Source: UBA7236 sp964638865
GTDB taxonomy: Bacteria > Bacteroidota > Bacteroidia > Chitinophagales > BACL12
Direction of reading: 5' to 3'
DNA length: 32,240 nt
Assembly (NCBI GenBank): GCA_964638865.1
Contig: CAZXBG010000030.1
Location: 1-32,240 of the forward strand
Shown here: positions 1 through 9,704 of the stretch, piece by piece
Layout of the letters: each line of letters starts with the position of its first letter
Numbering within the stretch: the first letter of the stretch is position 1
Notes under the pieces: model-generated
Database searches by the model: none
What the model was told of the DNA's origin: nothing
The model's input: only the letters and a program-made list of their open reading frames with translations
Made by a program: the position numbers and the translations under genes

Positions 1-21
1 CTATTTAATATCAAATTGAAT

Positions 22-414
22 TTACAATTGAGCAACTATTTTAGCTGCAATTTCTGCCAGTTCTTTATCCGACATTTTTAATTTAGGTCTGGAGAAATTT
101 ATATCATCCATTGTACGAAGGGGAATTAAATGGAGATGTGCGTGCGGCACTTCCAATCCGATAACAGAAATTCCGATACGTTCGCAGGTAATCACCTTTT
201 CCATAGCATTGGCAATTTTTTTTGCAAAGGGTAAAATGCCACTTAACAGCTCATCATCCAGATCAAAAATATAATCTATTTGTTTTTTCGGAACTACCAA
301 CACATGTCCCGGCGCCAATGGCATGATATCAAGAAATGCAAAAAAAAATTCATTCTCTGCAATTTTATGGCAGGGAATTTCGCCGTTAATAATTCTTGTA
401 AAAAGTGTAGGCAT
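22..414 (-). CDS. HIT-family nucleotide hydrolase/transferase
   Basis: A 130-residue protein of the histidine-triad (HIT) superfamily, cytoplasmic enzymes that hydrolyse or transfer nucleotides from substrates such as AMP-amides or dinucleoside polyphosphates. The triad H-x-H-x-H is visible at residues 91-95 (HAHLHLIP), and the upstream APGHVLVVPK segment at 34-43 is the usual conserved strand of the family. Length is typical of a complete single-domain HIT protein. Its ATG shares one base with the TAA stop of greA (TAATG arrangement), so translation is probably coupled and the two genes form an operon. The exact substrate cannot be read from the sequence; both Hint-like and Ap4A-hydrolase-like roles remain possible. 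Confidence 0.93.
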   Translation of the reverse strand: MPTLFTRIINGEIPCHKIAENEFFFAFLDIMPLAPGHVLVVPKKQIDYIFDLDDELLSGILPFAKKIANAMEKVITCERIGISVIGLEVPHAHLHLIPLRTMDDINFSRPKLKMSDKELAEIAAKIVAQL

Positions 415-890
415 TATACAACGGAGATATCTAAAATTTTAAACTCGATAGTACCTGCAGGAACAATAATATTTACCACATCGCCAACACTTTTTCCCAA
501 CAAACCTTTTCCTATTGGTGATGTAACAGATATTTTTCCCGTTTTGATATCAGCTTCTTTTTCAGACACCAATTTGTAGGAAATATCTTTATTGAATTTA
601 GTATCACGTAGTTTTACTGTAGTAAATACCGAAACTTTAGAGGTATCAATTTTAGATTCATCCAATAATCTGGCATTCATTAATAACTCTTCAAGTTTGG
701 CAATTTTCATTTCCATTAAACCCTGAGCCTCTTTGGCGGCGTGGTATTCAGCGTTTTCTGCAAGATCACCTTTTTCGCGGGCTTCATTAATTTGCTGAGA
801 CATTTCCTTGCGACCAATGGTTTTTAATTCCTGAATTTCGATCTTCAGATTCTCCATTCCCTCTTTACTCAAATAGCTTATTTCACCCAT
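414..890 (-). CDS. greA: Transcription elongation factor GreA
   Basis: A 158-residue GreA/GreB-family factor that rescues backtracked RNA polymerase by stimulating transcript cleavage in the secondary channel. The N-terminal coiled coil (about residues 1-75) carries the tip motif GDLAENAEY at 41-49, with the acidic residues that coordinate the catalytic magnesium. The C-terminal FKBP-like domain follows (about 80-158), including a SPIGKGLLGKSVGD segment. Full length for the family. It lies just downstream of a strong intrinsic terminator and a TAnnTTTG promoter element, and its stop overlaps the start of the HIT gene. GreA rather than GreB is chosen on the motif and on its being the usual Bacteroidota form. 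Confidence 0.96.
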   Translation of the reverse strand: MGEISYLSKEGMENLKIEIQELKTIGRKEMSQQINEAREKGDLAENAEYHAAKEAQGLMEMKIAKLEELLMNARLLDESKIDTSKVSVFTTVKLRDTKFNKDISYKLVSEKEADIKTGKISVTSPIGKGLLGKSVGDVVNIIVPAGTIEFKILDISVV

Positions 891-907
891 GACATTGTTT
901 TTAAAAT

Positions 908-943
908 AAAAAAAAGAAACGTTTCCTGTTCAGAAACGTTTCC
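908..943 (-). terminator. Intrinsic terminator after the PorV-like gene, just before greA
   Basis: Two copies of the self-complementary decamer GAAACGTTTC lie at 933-942 and 916-925, separated by seven bases, so they can pair into a perfect 10-bp stem. On the minus strand the stem is followed directly by eight T (A tract 908-915 on the plus strand). This is a textbook Rho-independent terminator for the 9649-to-967 operon. It ends only 17 bases before the greA start codon, so it could also act as an attenuator on greA. Confidence 0.88.
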
Positions 944-944
944 G

Positions 945-952
945 CAAAGTTA
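945..952 (-). promoter_or_regulatory. Candidate greA promoter, -7 element TAACTTTG
   Basis: The minus strand reads TAACTTTG, a perfect match to the Bacteroidota -7 consensus TAnnTTTG. No clear -33 TTTG is seen at the expected distance. Transcription from here would begin about 938-941, inside the outer arm of the adjacent terminator hairpin, giving a leader of about 50 bases for greA. Confidence 0.45.
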
Positions 953-966
953 TAAAAAGTATTTAA

Positions 967-2028
967 TCAGAAACTTAAACGAAGACCGAAACAATGAGAT
1001 CCTTCGTATTGGTAAGAAGTTCTGTAAGAATAACTTAAAGCCACAAGATTATTTTCCAATTTATCGATAGGATATTGGAATGTTAGTCCTGCTGCAATTC
1101 CTGTAGAGGCGGAAGTTCTTTCTACGTCGTCGGTAATTCCGCCTTCGTATCTGTAACCTGCACGCAGCATAAACATTTCTGTATTTTTCACTTTCAGTGC
1201 ATATTCCAAACCGGCGCCAAACTGATCTTTATAGAAAGAGTTGGAAACGAAATTACCCACTGCAGTTAATCGGTGTTCCTGACCAAAATAGAAGTCGTAA
1301 GACAATCCAATGGTCAATAAGGAGGGTAATTCAAACGTTTCTGCTCTGAAATCCTGCGTCATAGAATAATCTCCATCGGGAACATTTCCTCTGAAACTAA
1401 GACCATCACCGCTGAATTTCATTGGGGTTCCGATATTTTTTAAGGCTATACCCATTTTAATTTGTTCAGGGTGCTCTGCAGGACCGCTGATATACTGAAT
1501 ACCAACATCCATGGAAACACCTATTGCTTTTACGTCGGAGATACTTTCAGTAATAACCCTTATCGTAACTCCACCGCTCAAATAATCAGCAAATTTTCTG
1601 GAATAGGAAAGTCCGAGGTTGGAAAAACGAGGTTTGTAATATGCTCCGGTTCCATCGGGACTTTCGGTTGTTGTTACTTCAATTTCTCCAAGATCCATTG
1701 AGGTAAGTGTCAAACCAATGGCACCATCTCCAATTTTTTGTGCAAAGCCGAAAGTGGTCAAACTGATTTCAGTTCCCACCAACCATTCTGTTCTGCAAAA
1801 TTCAATTTGGCTTCCATCCAGAAATGACAATCCGGCAACATTCACATTCGGCGCTTCAACACCACGAACGGAGGCTATATTCAGACCATACCATCCTGAA
1901 CTTTGGGCCCATGGATTTATCAATAATTCCGATGCGCCTGCCTCTCCGGAGCGGTCAGGATTTCCCGCTATAACCACTGCTGGTATCAATATAAATAAGG
2001 TAACTAGTATTTTTTTCATTTTTGTCAT
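967..2028 (-). CDS. PorV/PorQ-family outer-membrane beta-barrel protein
   Basis: A 353-residue protein with a signal peptide (about residues 1-22, ending VVIAG) and alternating beta strands to a C-terminal phenylalanine (LRLSF), typical of an outer-membrane barrel. The early segment, with a mature N-terminus followed by a conserved NPW and GLNIASV stretch, resembles the PorV/PorQ family. Its members include the T9SS shuttle PorV, which carries cargo from the translocon to the attachment complex. It is the last gene of a three-gene operon, 11 bases after the large secreted protein, and is followed by a strong terminator. The initiator may be residue 1 or residue 4 (MKK). It may be a dedicated partner for the upstream protein rather than the general PorV; that is inference. 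Confidence 0.75.
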   Translation of the reverse strand: MTKMKKILVTLFILIPAVVIAGNPDRSGEAGASELLINPWAQSSGWYGLNIASVRGVEAPNVNVAGLSFLDGSQIEFCRTEWLVGTEISLTTFGFAQKIGDGAIGLTLTSMDLGEIEVTTTESPDGTGAYYKPRFSNLGLSYSRKFADYLSGGVTIRVITESISDVKAIGVSMDVGIQYISGPAEHPEQIKMGIALKNIGTPMKFSGDGLSFRGNVPDGDYSMTQDFRAETFELPSLLTIGLSYDFYFGQEHRLTAVGNFVSNSFYKDQFGAGLEYALKVKNTEMFMLRAGYRYEGGITDDVERTSASTGIAAGLTFQYPIDKLENNLVALSYSYRTSYQYEGSHCFGLRLSF

Positions 2029-2039
2029 GTGTTTCGGTT

Positions 2040-5000
2040 TTAGAAAGTATCCAGATCAATTGGCCTCATTACGCCAAACCATTTTATCGTTTTTTCACCC
2101 AATGCTCCGGCATCAATATGAACGATGTACATTCCGCTTGCCAATGGAACATTCTTTTCATTCTTCAGATCCCAATCCAATGCAGTATCGGTATTCGATT
2201 CTTTAGCATTCAATTCGCCGCCGGCAGTATTATCGGCACTAACATCCCGTTCGAATCTGCGCACTAAGGTGCCATCCAATGTAAAAATCGATACCGTACA
2301 TTGTGGAGGAAGATTGGTGATCTTCACATTGTTATCAAGTGAACTGGTTTCATAAGCAGAATAGGCATAATATGGATTCGGCACTACTCTGATAAGATCA
2401 AGTGCACTGCTCGCAACCTCTGCATTGTTAACTCCGGGAGCTAATGAAGCAGTGGAAAAACGATACAATGGGAATCCAAGATTTTCACCTGTTACAAATT
2501 GCGACAAGTATGGTTTTGTAACCCGCAACTGAACTGTTGTTGTAGTTGGAATAGCCATAGTTTGACCAACTGTTGAGGTATAACCCGGCTGTAGAAAAGG
2601 CATAGATATCCAAACTACATTCACGAATACATCTTTATAATATGATGTTTCCGGTTTTGAACCGCCAATCCACTGAAGGGAATCATGCATATTTTTGCAA
2701 CCATCGTATTTCGTTTTTGTAACATATAAATAATGTTTACCACCATAAATAGGGTTAAATGTTTCATCAAAGAATGTTGAAGATGGGTTCCAAACCATAT
2801 CCTTACCTCTGCCATCCGGTTGACCTGAACAGCCATCTTCTCCAAAGAATATATTTACCCTTGTTCCTGTTTCAACATCAATTGCATAACCCGGGAAATA
2901 AGAATACCCGATGTCGGTGCCAATTGTACCATCTGCATTAACAGATGGTAATTGTCTGAGGTCTAATTTAACTTCATCTCTTACTGTTGTGCATTCCCCA
3001 CTTTCCACTACCATACATTTTGACCATTTAGATACATCAGAAGTGAATATAATATCCACCCCAATTGTTTCTTCAATTGGAATTTGAGGACGCAACCCAA
3101 CAATAGAACGCAATGGCATATAAGGAACATCAGCAGTATTAAATGCTACAAGTTCTGTTGGTGCCCATGTTCCACCTAAAACACCTTCAAATATTTGATT
3201 TTCATCAGGATTTGGCAATACATCGGCAAAAAGACCATCGGCAATGCCTGAACGAATCCAGTCTAATACAGTACCATCATTATCAGGCACACCTGTTAAC
3301 CATTGTTTATTAGGATCGTCATAAGTAAATGTAGCTCCCAACAGACCATTGTTTTCTTCCTTTTCAACAAAAGAACCAGCTACGGTTTGACCGCCGGGAT
3401 TTTGCACATTGTGCACAGTAACTGATAATCCCCAATCAGGAATTACCTGTTCGTTCACAAAATTTATCGGGAAATCAGAAACCACTGAACTACCATCAGT
3501 TAGGTTAGTAAGCACCCACCAGGTACTGTCAGGATTCAACGGATTGCTATTTGTGGAATCCACCATTTTTAGTTCAAATTCTGCTGCAGGTAAACGAACC
3601 GGGTCGTAAACCATCACGTCAATTGGTGCTTTGCGGCCCTTATAAACAGGCGCCAACATGAAGGAATTTGTCAGTATTGTTTCAACTGATGCATCAGTTA
3701 ATTCCTGGAAATTTCCACCATTACCTATACCTTCAATTTTTGTGATATCAGGTCCATCACCATATCCTGCATTTAACACCATACCTCCATTTTCAGGATC
3801 CGGTTTATGTGGAATTGCAGTGTAGATTTTAATATTTTTTCTTCCTTCCAGATAAGGGCGTTTCTGTGAATTCGGATTGGTAACATCGTATTGCAGGAAG
3901 TTATTATGTGCATAGGACAATACTGAAAAATAATATGTTTTAAAGTTTATCAGTGTTGAATTTCCTGCAGCAAAAGCGTCATCTGTAACATAGAAGGTAT
4001 GTTTAATTCCAACGTCAGCTCCTTCTACCATCAATTCAGGTACATCTGCACCAATGGTTACATCGAAACTATAATTTACAATCTTGTCTATACCATCTTT
4101 CAAATCGCTTTGATATATCAATTTAGCTTTTGTTACATCATTATACTCTGAAGGAGAAACTTGTGCATTCTCCAACTGGTAAATTTTATATCCTTGGAAA
4201 TTAAAGGTAGTATCTGTAATTCCGGGATTTGCTTCAATAACGCTATCAGGCAACTGGCTAACAATACTCACAATCAAAGGATCTGTTTCTTCATATGCCT
4301 CACCAATATTATTCGAAGTAGTTCCATTTGTTATGGATAATACTAAAGCCTGATCTAATTCGCGGATTCCGAGATCCGGTGCATCAGGTCCACCTATTAA
4401 TTGGAAATTTGCATCAAATAAAGCTTGAGCCTTTTGATCTGCTAATCGTGCAAGGTCAAAAGAGGTTTGACAACCACCCGATACCGGAGGACGAACCCAA
4501 ATTGCACCCATTACTATTTCATTTTTTGCACCTGGTAATAATTTGAATGGCCCGGATGACTGCAAATATCTTCTGTCGAATGCGGTATTACCTTCTGTAC
4601 ACTCACTCCATCCTGTAGGATCAGAAGGATCGGAAGGAAAAATAAAGTTGGTGCGTTCAGTTCCGCCATAACCGTTACCGCCATAAGTAAATGGAGAACC
4701 ATCCTTCCAGGTTCCTGACATATAACCATAATAATGTGCTGCAACCTCAGGGTTACCAGTAATCAGGAAGTTATTATCATAATATAAGAATGATGACATT
4801 CCCAATCGCACGCTATCTGTAATAACACCATCATCAAAAGTATATTTAATCGGACCTTGAAAGAAGTCAGTTCCAAAAATTGGCGGATTAGCTCCATAGT
4901 TAGGAGAAGTAGGACCATCCACAAGATCGCCATTATAACATAATCCTAAAGAAAGAAGTGTATCGCAACCAACCCAGTCGTCGTCATAAGCTCCAAGATC

Positions 5001-5918
5001 TGAATCCACCCACTGACCGAAATAAGTGGAGTCAAGTGAAGTAGTGGCAAAATTGGTAACTTTATAACGATAGAAGGTCATGTCGTTAATTTCATCGTTG
5101 GTAGTAAAACCGAAAGCAAGAGCCTGAATTTCTAACCCAATTGCATCTCCACCGGATTCTGTATGGATATTTCCTTTATCATTATACACCCAGAAAATTG
5201 CCTGGTCACCATCAATGTTGGGATACTCACCTTTGTTAGGCTCATAGAAACCGTTGAAATTCACATCAACAAATGGTGCAAGGTCTCTCGTTACGTTTAA
5301 TAATTCACCTGCTTTACCTGTAGCTCCCGGATTACCTAAACCGGGCCATTCGCGGATTATTGCAGGAATAAAGTTTTCGGGTATATCGGATAAAACTTCT
5401 GACACGCCAGGGTTTCCACCATATTCTAATATCGTTTCAAAAAAATCATCGATCTCTGTTCTATTTACTTTCCAGTGACGGTCGTAAGCGTTGCAAGTTG
5501 CTTCTTCTATGGTTCCGTCGTTATCCAAAGGACCGGGCCAGAAATCATTACCGCTTTGGCGATACGTTTGAGCTGCGATCTTTAATTGACCACCTGCATC
5601 AATACCACCAACCCAAAGAGCTCCTGCAAAGCTGGAACTTACAGGAATAACACCCGTTGAAGGGTCAACTTTCGGAATTTCATATTTTGCATCATTTTGC
5701 AGATCCCACCAGAAATCGCCGGCACCTAACAATCTGCAACGCACGTTATTAATGTCAAGATCCACTTGTGTTGTAGCGTCAGAACATCCTGCCGTAAGTT
5801 TAGCATAGGTATTTAAACGTTTACCGGTGATCCCAATGTTTTCTTTAGCATAAACATTCATGCTTGCAAACAAGGTGAAAAGTAAAATCCAATTCAGTTT
5901 ATTTTTTAACATATTCAA
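2040..5918 (-). CDS. Large secreted protein with C-terminal FlgD/T9SS-like sorting domain
   Basis: A 1292-residue secreted protein of unknown function. A signal peptide (about residues 1-24, ending NVYA) precedes a mature region with a GAGDFWWDLQNDAKYEIPK-like block near 65-85, then FAGALWVGGIDAGGQLKIAAQ and GNDFWPGPLD segments. I recognise these as recurring in uncharacterised Bacteroidota surface proteins. The last 110 or so residues contain VVPNPYYAYSAYE, NLPPQCTVSIFTLDGTLVRRF and LASGMYIVHID, a beta-sandwich resembling FlgD-type and T9SS C-terminal domains. After it comes an unusual extra tail ending IDLDTF. It sits 14 bases after the TonB receptor and 11 before the PorV-like barrel. No catalytic motif was seen; a structural, adhesive or binding role is possible but unproven. 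Confidence 0.85.
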   Translation of the reverse strand: MNMLKNKLNWILLFTLFASMNVYAKENIGITGKRLNTYAKLTAGCSDATTQVDLDINNVRCRLLGAGDFWWDLQNDAKYEIPKVDPSTGVIPVSSSFAGALWVGGIDAGGQLKIAAQTYRQSGNDFWPGPLDNDGTIEEATCNAYDRHWKVNRTEIDDFFETILEYGGNPGVSEVLSDIPENFIPAIIREWPGLGNPGATGKAGELLNVTRDLAPFVDVNFNGFYEPNKGEYPNIDGDQAIFWVYNDKGNIHTESGGDAIGLEIQALAFGFTTNDEINDMTFYRYKVTNFATTSLDSTYFGQWVDSDLGAYDDDWVGCDTLLSLGLCYNGDLVDGPTSPNYGANPPIFGTDFFQGPIKYTFDDGVITDSVRLGMSSFLYYDNNFLITGNPEVAAHYYGYMSGTWKDGSPFTYGGNGYGGTERTNFIFPSDPSDPTGWSECTEGNTAFDRRYLQSSGPFKLLPGAKNEIVMGAIWVRPPVSGGCQTSFDLARLADQKAQALFDANFQLIGGPDAPDLGIRELDQALVLSITNGTTSNNIGEAYEETDPLIVSIVSQLPDSVIEANPGITDTTFNFQGYKIYQLENAQVSPSEYNDVTKAKLIYQSDLKDGIDKIVNYSFDVTIGADVPELMVEGADVGIKHTFYVTDDAFAAGNSTLINFKTYYFSVLSYAHNNFLQYDVTNPNSQKRPYLEGRKNIKIYTAIPHKPDPENGGMVLNAGYGDGPDITKIEGIGNGGNFQELTDASVETILTNSFMLAPVYKGRKAPIDVMVYDPVRLPAAEFELKMVDSTNSNPLNPDSTWWVLTNLTDGSSVVSDFPINFVNEQVIPDWGLSVTVHNVQNPGGQTVAGSFVEKEENNGLLGATFTYDDPNKQWLTGVPDNDGTVLDWIRSGIADGLFADVLPNPDENQIFEGVLGGTWAPTELVAFNTADVPYMPLRSIVGLRPQIPIEETIGVDIIFTSDVSKWSKCMVVESGECTTVRDEVKLDLRQLPSVNADGTIGTDIGYSYFPGYAIDVETGTRVNIFFGEDGCSGQPDGRGKDMVWNPSSTFFDETFNPIYGGKHYLYVTKTKYDGCKNMHDSLQWIGGSKPETSYYKDVFVNVVWISMPFLQPGYTSTVGQTMAIPTTTTVQLRVTKPYLSQFVTGENLGFPLYRFSTASLAPGVNNAEVASSALDLIRVVPNPYYAYSAYETSSLDNNVKITNLPPQCTVSIFTLDGTLVRRFERDVSADNTAGGELNAKESNTDTALDWDLKNEKNVPLASGMYIVHIDAGALGEKTIKWFGVMRPIDLDTF

Positions 5919-5932
5919 CAGTTTAAATCTAT

Positions 5933-8900
5933 TTAGAAATCAAAAGCAACACCAAGGCGTATTCTTCTTGGAATGCTGTAGTTATCAGGGTTTTGAACTT
6001 TAATATTATAAAGATCAGTGAAGGATTGTGCATCTAATACAGTGCTCACAATTTGTTGTCCTTCTGCTGAAGCTAAATATCCGTCATCGAGTGGGTTGCC
6101 TGTGTAAGCATAAACAGCAATTACGTTTCTGTTATCAAACAGGTTTTGTACCCATAAATAAACATCCATACTTATTGGTCTGTCATTTTTACCAACTCCG
6201 AAAGTGAATGCTTTATCTAATTTTATATCAGTTCTATAGTGCCAAGGTAAACGGGAACCGTTGATACCACCTTCCAAAGTTGCTCTGGTGTTAGCACCAA
6301 ATTGCGCTGTTGCCAGTGGATTTGCCTGACGAGTATAGGGTTCGCCGGAACGAGCGTTGAATGTAGTATTAAGTCCTACATCATTCAACCATGTTGGTTG
6401 TCCGCCTTCAGGATCGTCGAAACGATAATCGAATACTAATTTTACACTGTGTCTTGAATCATAAGACAAAGGAATGATAGTTCTTAAGTTTGGCTGACCT
6501 GCACCCACAAGATTGATTTGTGAAGTTGCGCTGGAACCAGTTCCATCAGCAAACTGCAGTGTATAACTTGTAGAAAGTTTGAGGTTTCTGGTTCTGCGGG
6601 CAATATCATAAGAAACAGTTAATCCTTTAACAGTTCCAAAGTCCAGATTTCCGTAAGTTGAATAAGAAAGAGGATATGCATAAGGAACATTAACTACCTG
6701 TATCATATCTCTTAATTCTTTATAGAAGGCAGAAATTTTTATAACGGATGATTGTGACAATTGTTGCTGAAAACCAACCTGATAGTCAATTGTTTTTTCC
6801 GGTTTAAGATCAGGATTATCAATTAATGCACCTGCATTTTCCAGGAAGAAATAATAATCTGCAGGGGTTGCAGAGGTTCCCGTAGGAGGACGTTGAGTTA
6901 AGATGTCATAATGTGCAAAAAACAATGCTTCTCTGTCTTTCACTTTAGAGATTGGGAAAGAGAATGCTATCCTAGGCATTATTGTTATCTGAGGGGTATA
7001 ATCTTCAAAAGAAGAATTTGGATCAAAATTTTCATCTTTAATATTCGCATCAGGATCAATTACATATGGTGTAATTGTACCTGTTGAAGAAGTAATTGCA
7101 ATAACGTTTGGATCAGAAACTTCCTGACCATCTGCATTGTACCAAACATCTTCATCGCGATACCCTAAAACTGTTGGACTAGGACTATTAAAATCATCTA
7201 CATAAACAACAAAATCTTCGCCAATATTTCCGGGATGTGAGCCATTTGGATTAAGAGAGCCATCCACTTCTGATGTTGAATAAACATCGTATAAGGAATA
7301 TTTATCTCTCAATACTTTTCTGTTTGCATCGTAACGGTCAACACGAACACCTACACGGAATACGATATCATTAAAATTGAACCTATCCTGAATATATCCG
7401 GCAGTATAAACCGGACGGAATGCATCAATTGGACGGGTATATAATCCTTCGTCATTTTTTTGTGTAAAAAAGTCATTAAAAGAAGGTGCACCTGTTACAT
7501 TATTTCCTAAATAATCATATCCATTATAAAATACCAATGAACTACCTTGATTTAATAATTCATCTGCACTGAACAGATCCATAGAAAATACATCTAAAGG
7601 GAGGTTATCAATATTAATATAATCAAGATCGCCAACAGGCATTCCCATTTCATTTAATTTATTTCTTAGTTGCTGATCAAAATATGCCTGATCATCGCTT
7701 AGTGATAATCTGTTATAAGTGATAGTATCAAATTCGCCGAAGTATAAACCCGGTGTGCTGATATATGCATCATAAGTATATTGTTCTCCATCAATAATAA
7801 GTAATGGATTATCCGTATCAAGCGTTAATATATGTTTGTTTGCAAGCTGACGTGCAATGGTCCATAATCCAATTGGATTTACCCCATAAAAACGTTCGAT
7901 ACGTTGTTGAAATTCAAATCCGAATTCGATTGCATGTTTAGAAACATTTGTTGCATTTGGATTTTTAAGATCCAGTGATGCGCCAAAAGTTAAACTGTAT
8001 TGGTCCTGATTTGTTTTAGAATAATTAAACCAGGGAACTCCGGTATTATACCACATATTATACGTTGAAAGAAATAGTGAAGAAGATTCACCATTCAACA
8101 ATCCACCTCCTAATTGAATATCAAATAAACTGGAGGGTGGAACTCCACTTCCCTCATAATACTCAGTGGTATATTCCGCTAATTCAGGATTTGCCTCTCC
8201 CGCTGTAAATTCAACAAGTGTATCTGCATATCCTGCAAGAACCCATCCGGTTAAACCGGTAGTTTCGTCTGTAGTGTAAAAATAAACCGGAGCCTTATAA
8301 GTATTGTATTGTCCTATATAACCATAAGCAAATGGATTCATTTCATGATCACCATCCTGACGTGTGCTCATAAATTTTGTGTAGTCCAATTGAATGGAGT
8401 AATATGCATTACCTAAAACTGATTCTTTTGTTGTTGCTGATTTTTTTTCAGGAAAACGCTGCGTAAAACGCAAATATCCTCTATACGTATTTTGATCGTC
8501 TACAGGATTATTTTCTGAATTAAATAATGCAAATGTTCTTGCATAAGTATTTCCATGGAAATTTCTCCAGGATAATCCTACCTGTAGATTTGTATTGCGC
8601 GAAAATTTATAATCCAATTTTGTAGAAAGTGCAAGTCCGCGATTACTTGTATTTAATCTGTAAGGAATTGCCTCAATATCTTCATCAGTAATAAATTCTG
8701 AATTTTTATTAAATCCCAGTCCTGTAACTGACGGGCGAAGCGGATTGTCGGTTAAACTTTGCAATACATCATCCTTAACCTGAAAATTTCCGATCGCGGA
8801 AGGGTCAGGATCTCTTTCCATTTCCAATTCACCTGCAATAAAGAAACCGAATTTAGCCTGAGCGGAATCTGTATTTTTATCGTTTACGATAATTGGTCCT

Positions 8901-9649
8901 GTTAAAAATAAACTGGCAAGATTATAACCGTAATCATCTAAAACTTCAGAAGTGGCAAGTTCCATACTTCCATTATAGTTTTTAGAGGGCCCTCTGGTTG
9001 TAATGGTGATAAAACCACCTGTTGCATCACCATATTTAGGGTCAACACCACCTGTAATTACTTCCAGTTGTTCTATGGCATCCTGAGGCAATTTCAAGGA
9101 ACCGGAAACACGCACACCATCAATAATAAATTCCGTAGCGTCGCCACGTGAACCTTTGATGTTCAATCCACCACCTTCATCGCTCTGATATACACCTTCT
9201 TTGGTAGCGGCAATGGAAGTTACGTTTCTTGTTGCAATTTTTTGAATATCCTCCTTGGTTACCACACCGCCGGTACTCGTATTTCCTTTATCAACCAAAG
9301 GAGCTTGGTATTTAATAATAACCACATCGAGTATCTTATCACTTAATAATATGTCGTCGAGGAAGACAATACCCTGAGAGACAGTAATATTAGTGAGTCG
9401 TTTTTTCAAGCCTACGTAGGAAGCTTCAATTTCATAGGTACCTGGTTCCAAGGCGGGAATAGAGTATTTACCATAAAAGTCGGTTGTGGCACCTGTAACC
9501 AGTACACCATTTTTATAGGCAACCACATTCGCGAAGGGAATTCCCTCTGCTTTATCATTCAGAACTTTTCCCTGAATCTCACCGGATTGGGCTTTTGCCG
9601 AACCAACACACAGAACTAATACAACGAGTGCGTAAAGGAGTTTATTCAT
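5933..9649 (-). CDS. TonB-dependent receptor with N-terminal CarboxypepD_reg-like domain
   Basis: A 1238-residue outer-membrane receptor, probably energised by TonB-ExbB-ExbD for uptake, though its ligand is unknown. Order of parts: signal peptide (about 1-20, ending SAKA); a carboxypeptidase-regulatory-like beta-sandwich (about 22-110, with IQGKVLND and TDFYGKYSIPALEPGTY); a plug domain (about 115-240, with FIIDGVRVSGSL, IEQLEVITGGVDPKYGDATGG); and a long beta-barrel ending in RLGVAFDF with terminal phenylalanine. It lacks a SusD neighbour and is larger than simple siderophore receptors. It is the first gene of the operon with the 1292-aa protein and PorV-like barrel, with a candidate promoter about 55 bases upstream. 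Confidence 0.93.
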   Translation of the reverse strand: MNKLLYALVVLVLCVGSAKAQSGEIQGKVLNDKAEGIPFANVVAYKNGVLVTGATTDFYGKYSIPALEPGTYEIEASYVGLKKRLTNITVSQGIVFLDDILLSDKILDVVIIKYQAPLVDKGNTSTGGVVTKEDIQKIATRNVTSIAATKEGVYQSDEGGGLNIKGSRGDATEFIIDGVRVSGSLKLPQDAIEQLEVITGGVDPKYGDATGGFITITTRGPSKNYNGSMELATSEVLDDYGYNLASLFLTGPIIVNDKNTDSAQAKFGFFIAGELEMERDPDPSAIGNFQVKDDVLQSLTDNPLRPSVTGLGFNKNSEFITDEDIEAIPYRLNTSNRGLALSTKLDYKFSRNTNLQVGLSWRNFHGNTYARTFALFNSENNPVDDQNTYRGYLRFTQRFPEKKSATTKESVLGNAYYSIQLDYTKFMSTRQDGDHEMNPFAYGYIGQYNTYKAPVYFYTTDETTGLTGWVLAGYADTLVEFTAGEANPELAEYTTEYYEGSGVPPSSLFDIQLGGGLLNGESSSLFLSTYNMWYNTGVPWFNYSKTNQDQYSLTFGASLDLKNPNATNVSKHAIEFGFEFQQRIERFYGVNPIGLWTIARQLANKHILTLDTDNPLLIIDGEQYTYDAYISTPGLYFGEFDTITYNRLSLSDDQAYFDQQLRNKLNEMGMPVGDLDYINIDNLPLDVFSMDLFSADELLNQGSSLVFYNGYDYLGNNVTGAPSFNDFFTQKNDEGLYTRPIDAFRPVYTAGYIQDRFNFNDIVFRVGVRVDRYDANRKVLRDKYSLYDVYSTSEVDGSLNPNGSHPGNIGEDFVVYVDDFNSPSPTVLGYRDEDVWYNADGQEVSDPNVIAITSSTGTITPYVIDPDANIKDENFDPNSSFEDYTPQITIMPRIAFSFPISKVKDREALFFAHYDILTQRPPTGTSATPADYYFFLENAGALIDNPDLKPEKTIDYQVGFQQQLSQSSVIKISAFYKELRDMIQVVNVPYAYPLSYSTYGNLDFGTVKGLTVSYDIARRTRNLKLSTSYTLQFADGTGSSATSQINLVGAGQPNLRTIIPLSYDSRHSVKLVFDYRFDDPEGGQPTWLNDVGLNTTFNARSGEPYTRQANPLATAQFGANTRATLEGGINGSRLPWHYRTDIKLDKAFTFGVGKNDRPISMDVYLWVQNLFDNRNVIAVYAYTGNPLDDGYLASAEGQQIVSTVLDAQSFTDLYNIKVQNPDNYSIPRRIRLGVAFDF

Positions 9650-9704
9650 AGACCGAAAATTTAAAATTTGTTAAGAGTCGCTAAATTATGTAAATAATTG
9701 AAAA

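Noticed and set aside
5933..9649. SusC/SusD starch-utilisation-type pair
   Set aside because: The following protein lacks SusD lipoprotein and TPR features and is over twice the usual size; there are no glycoside hydrolases nearby.
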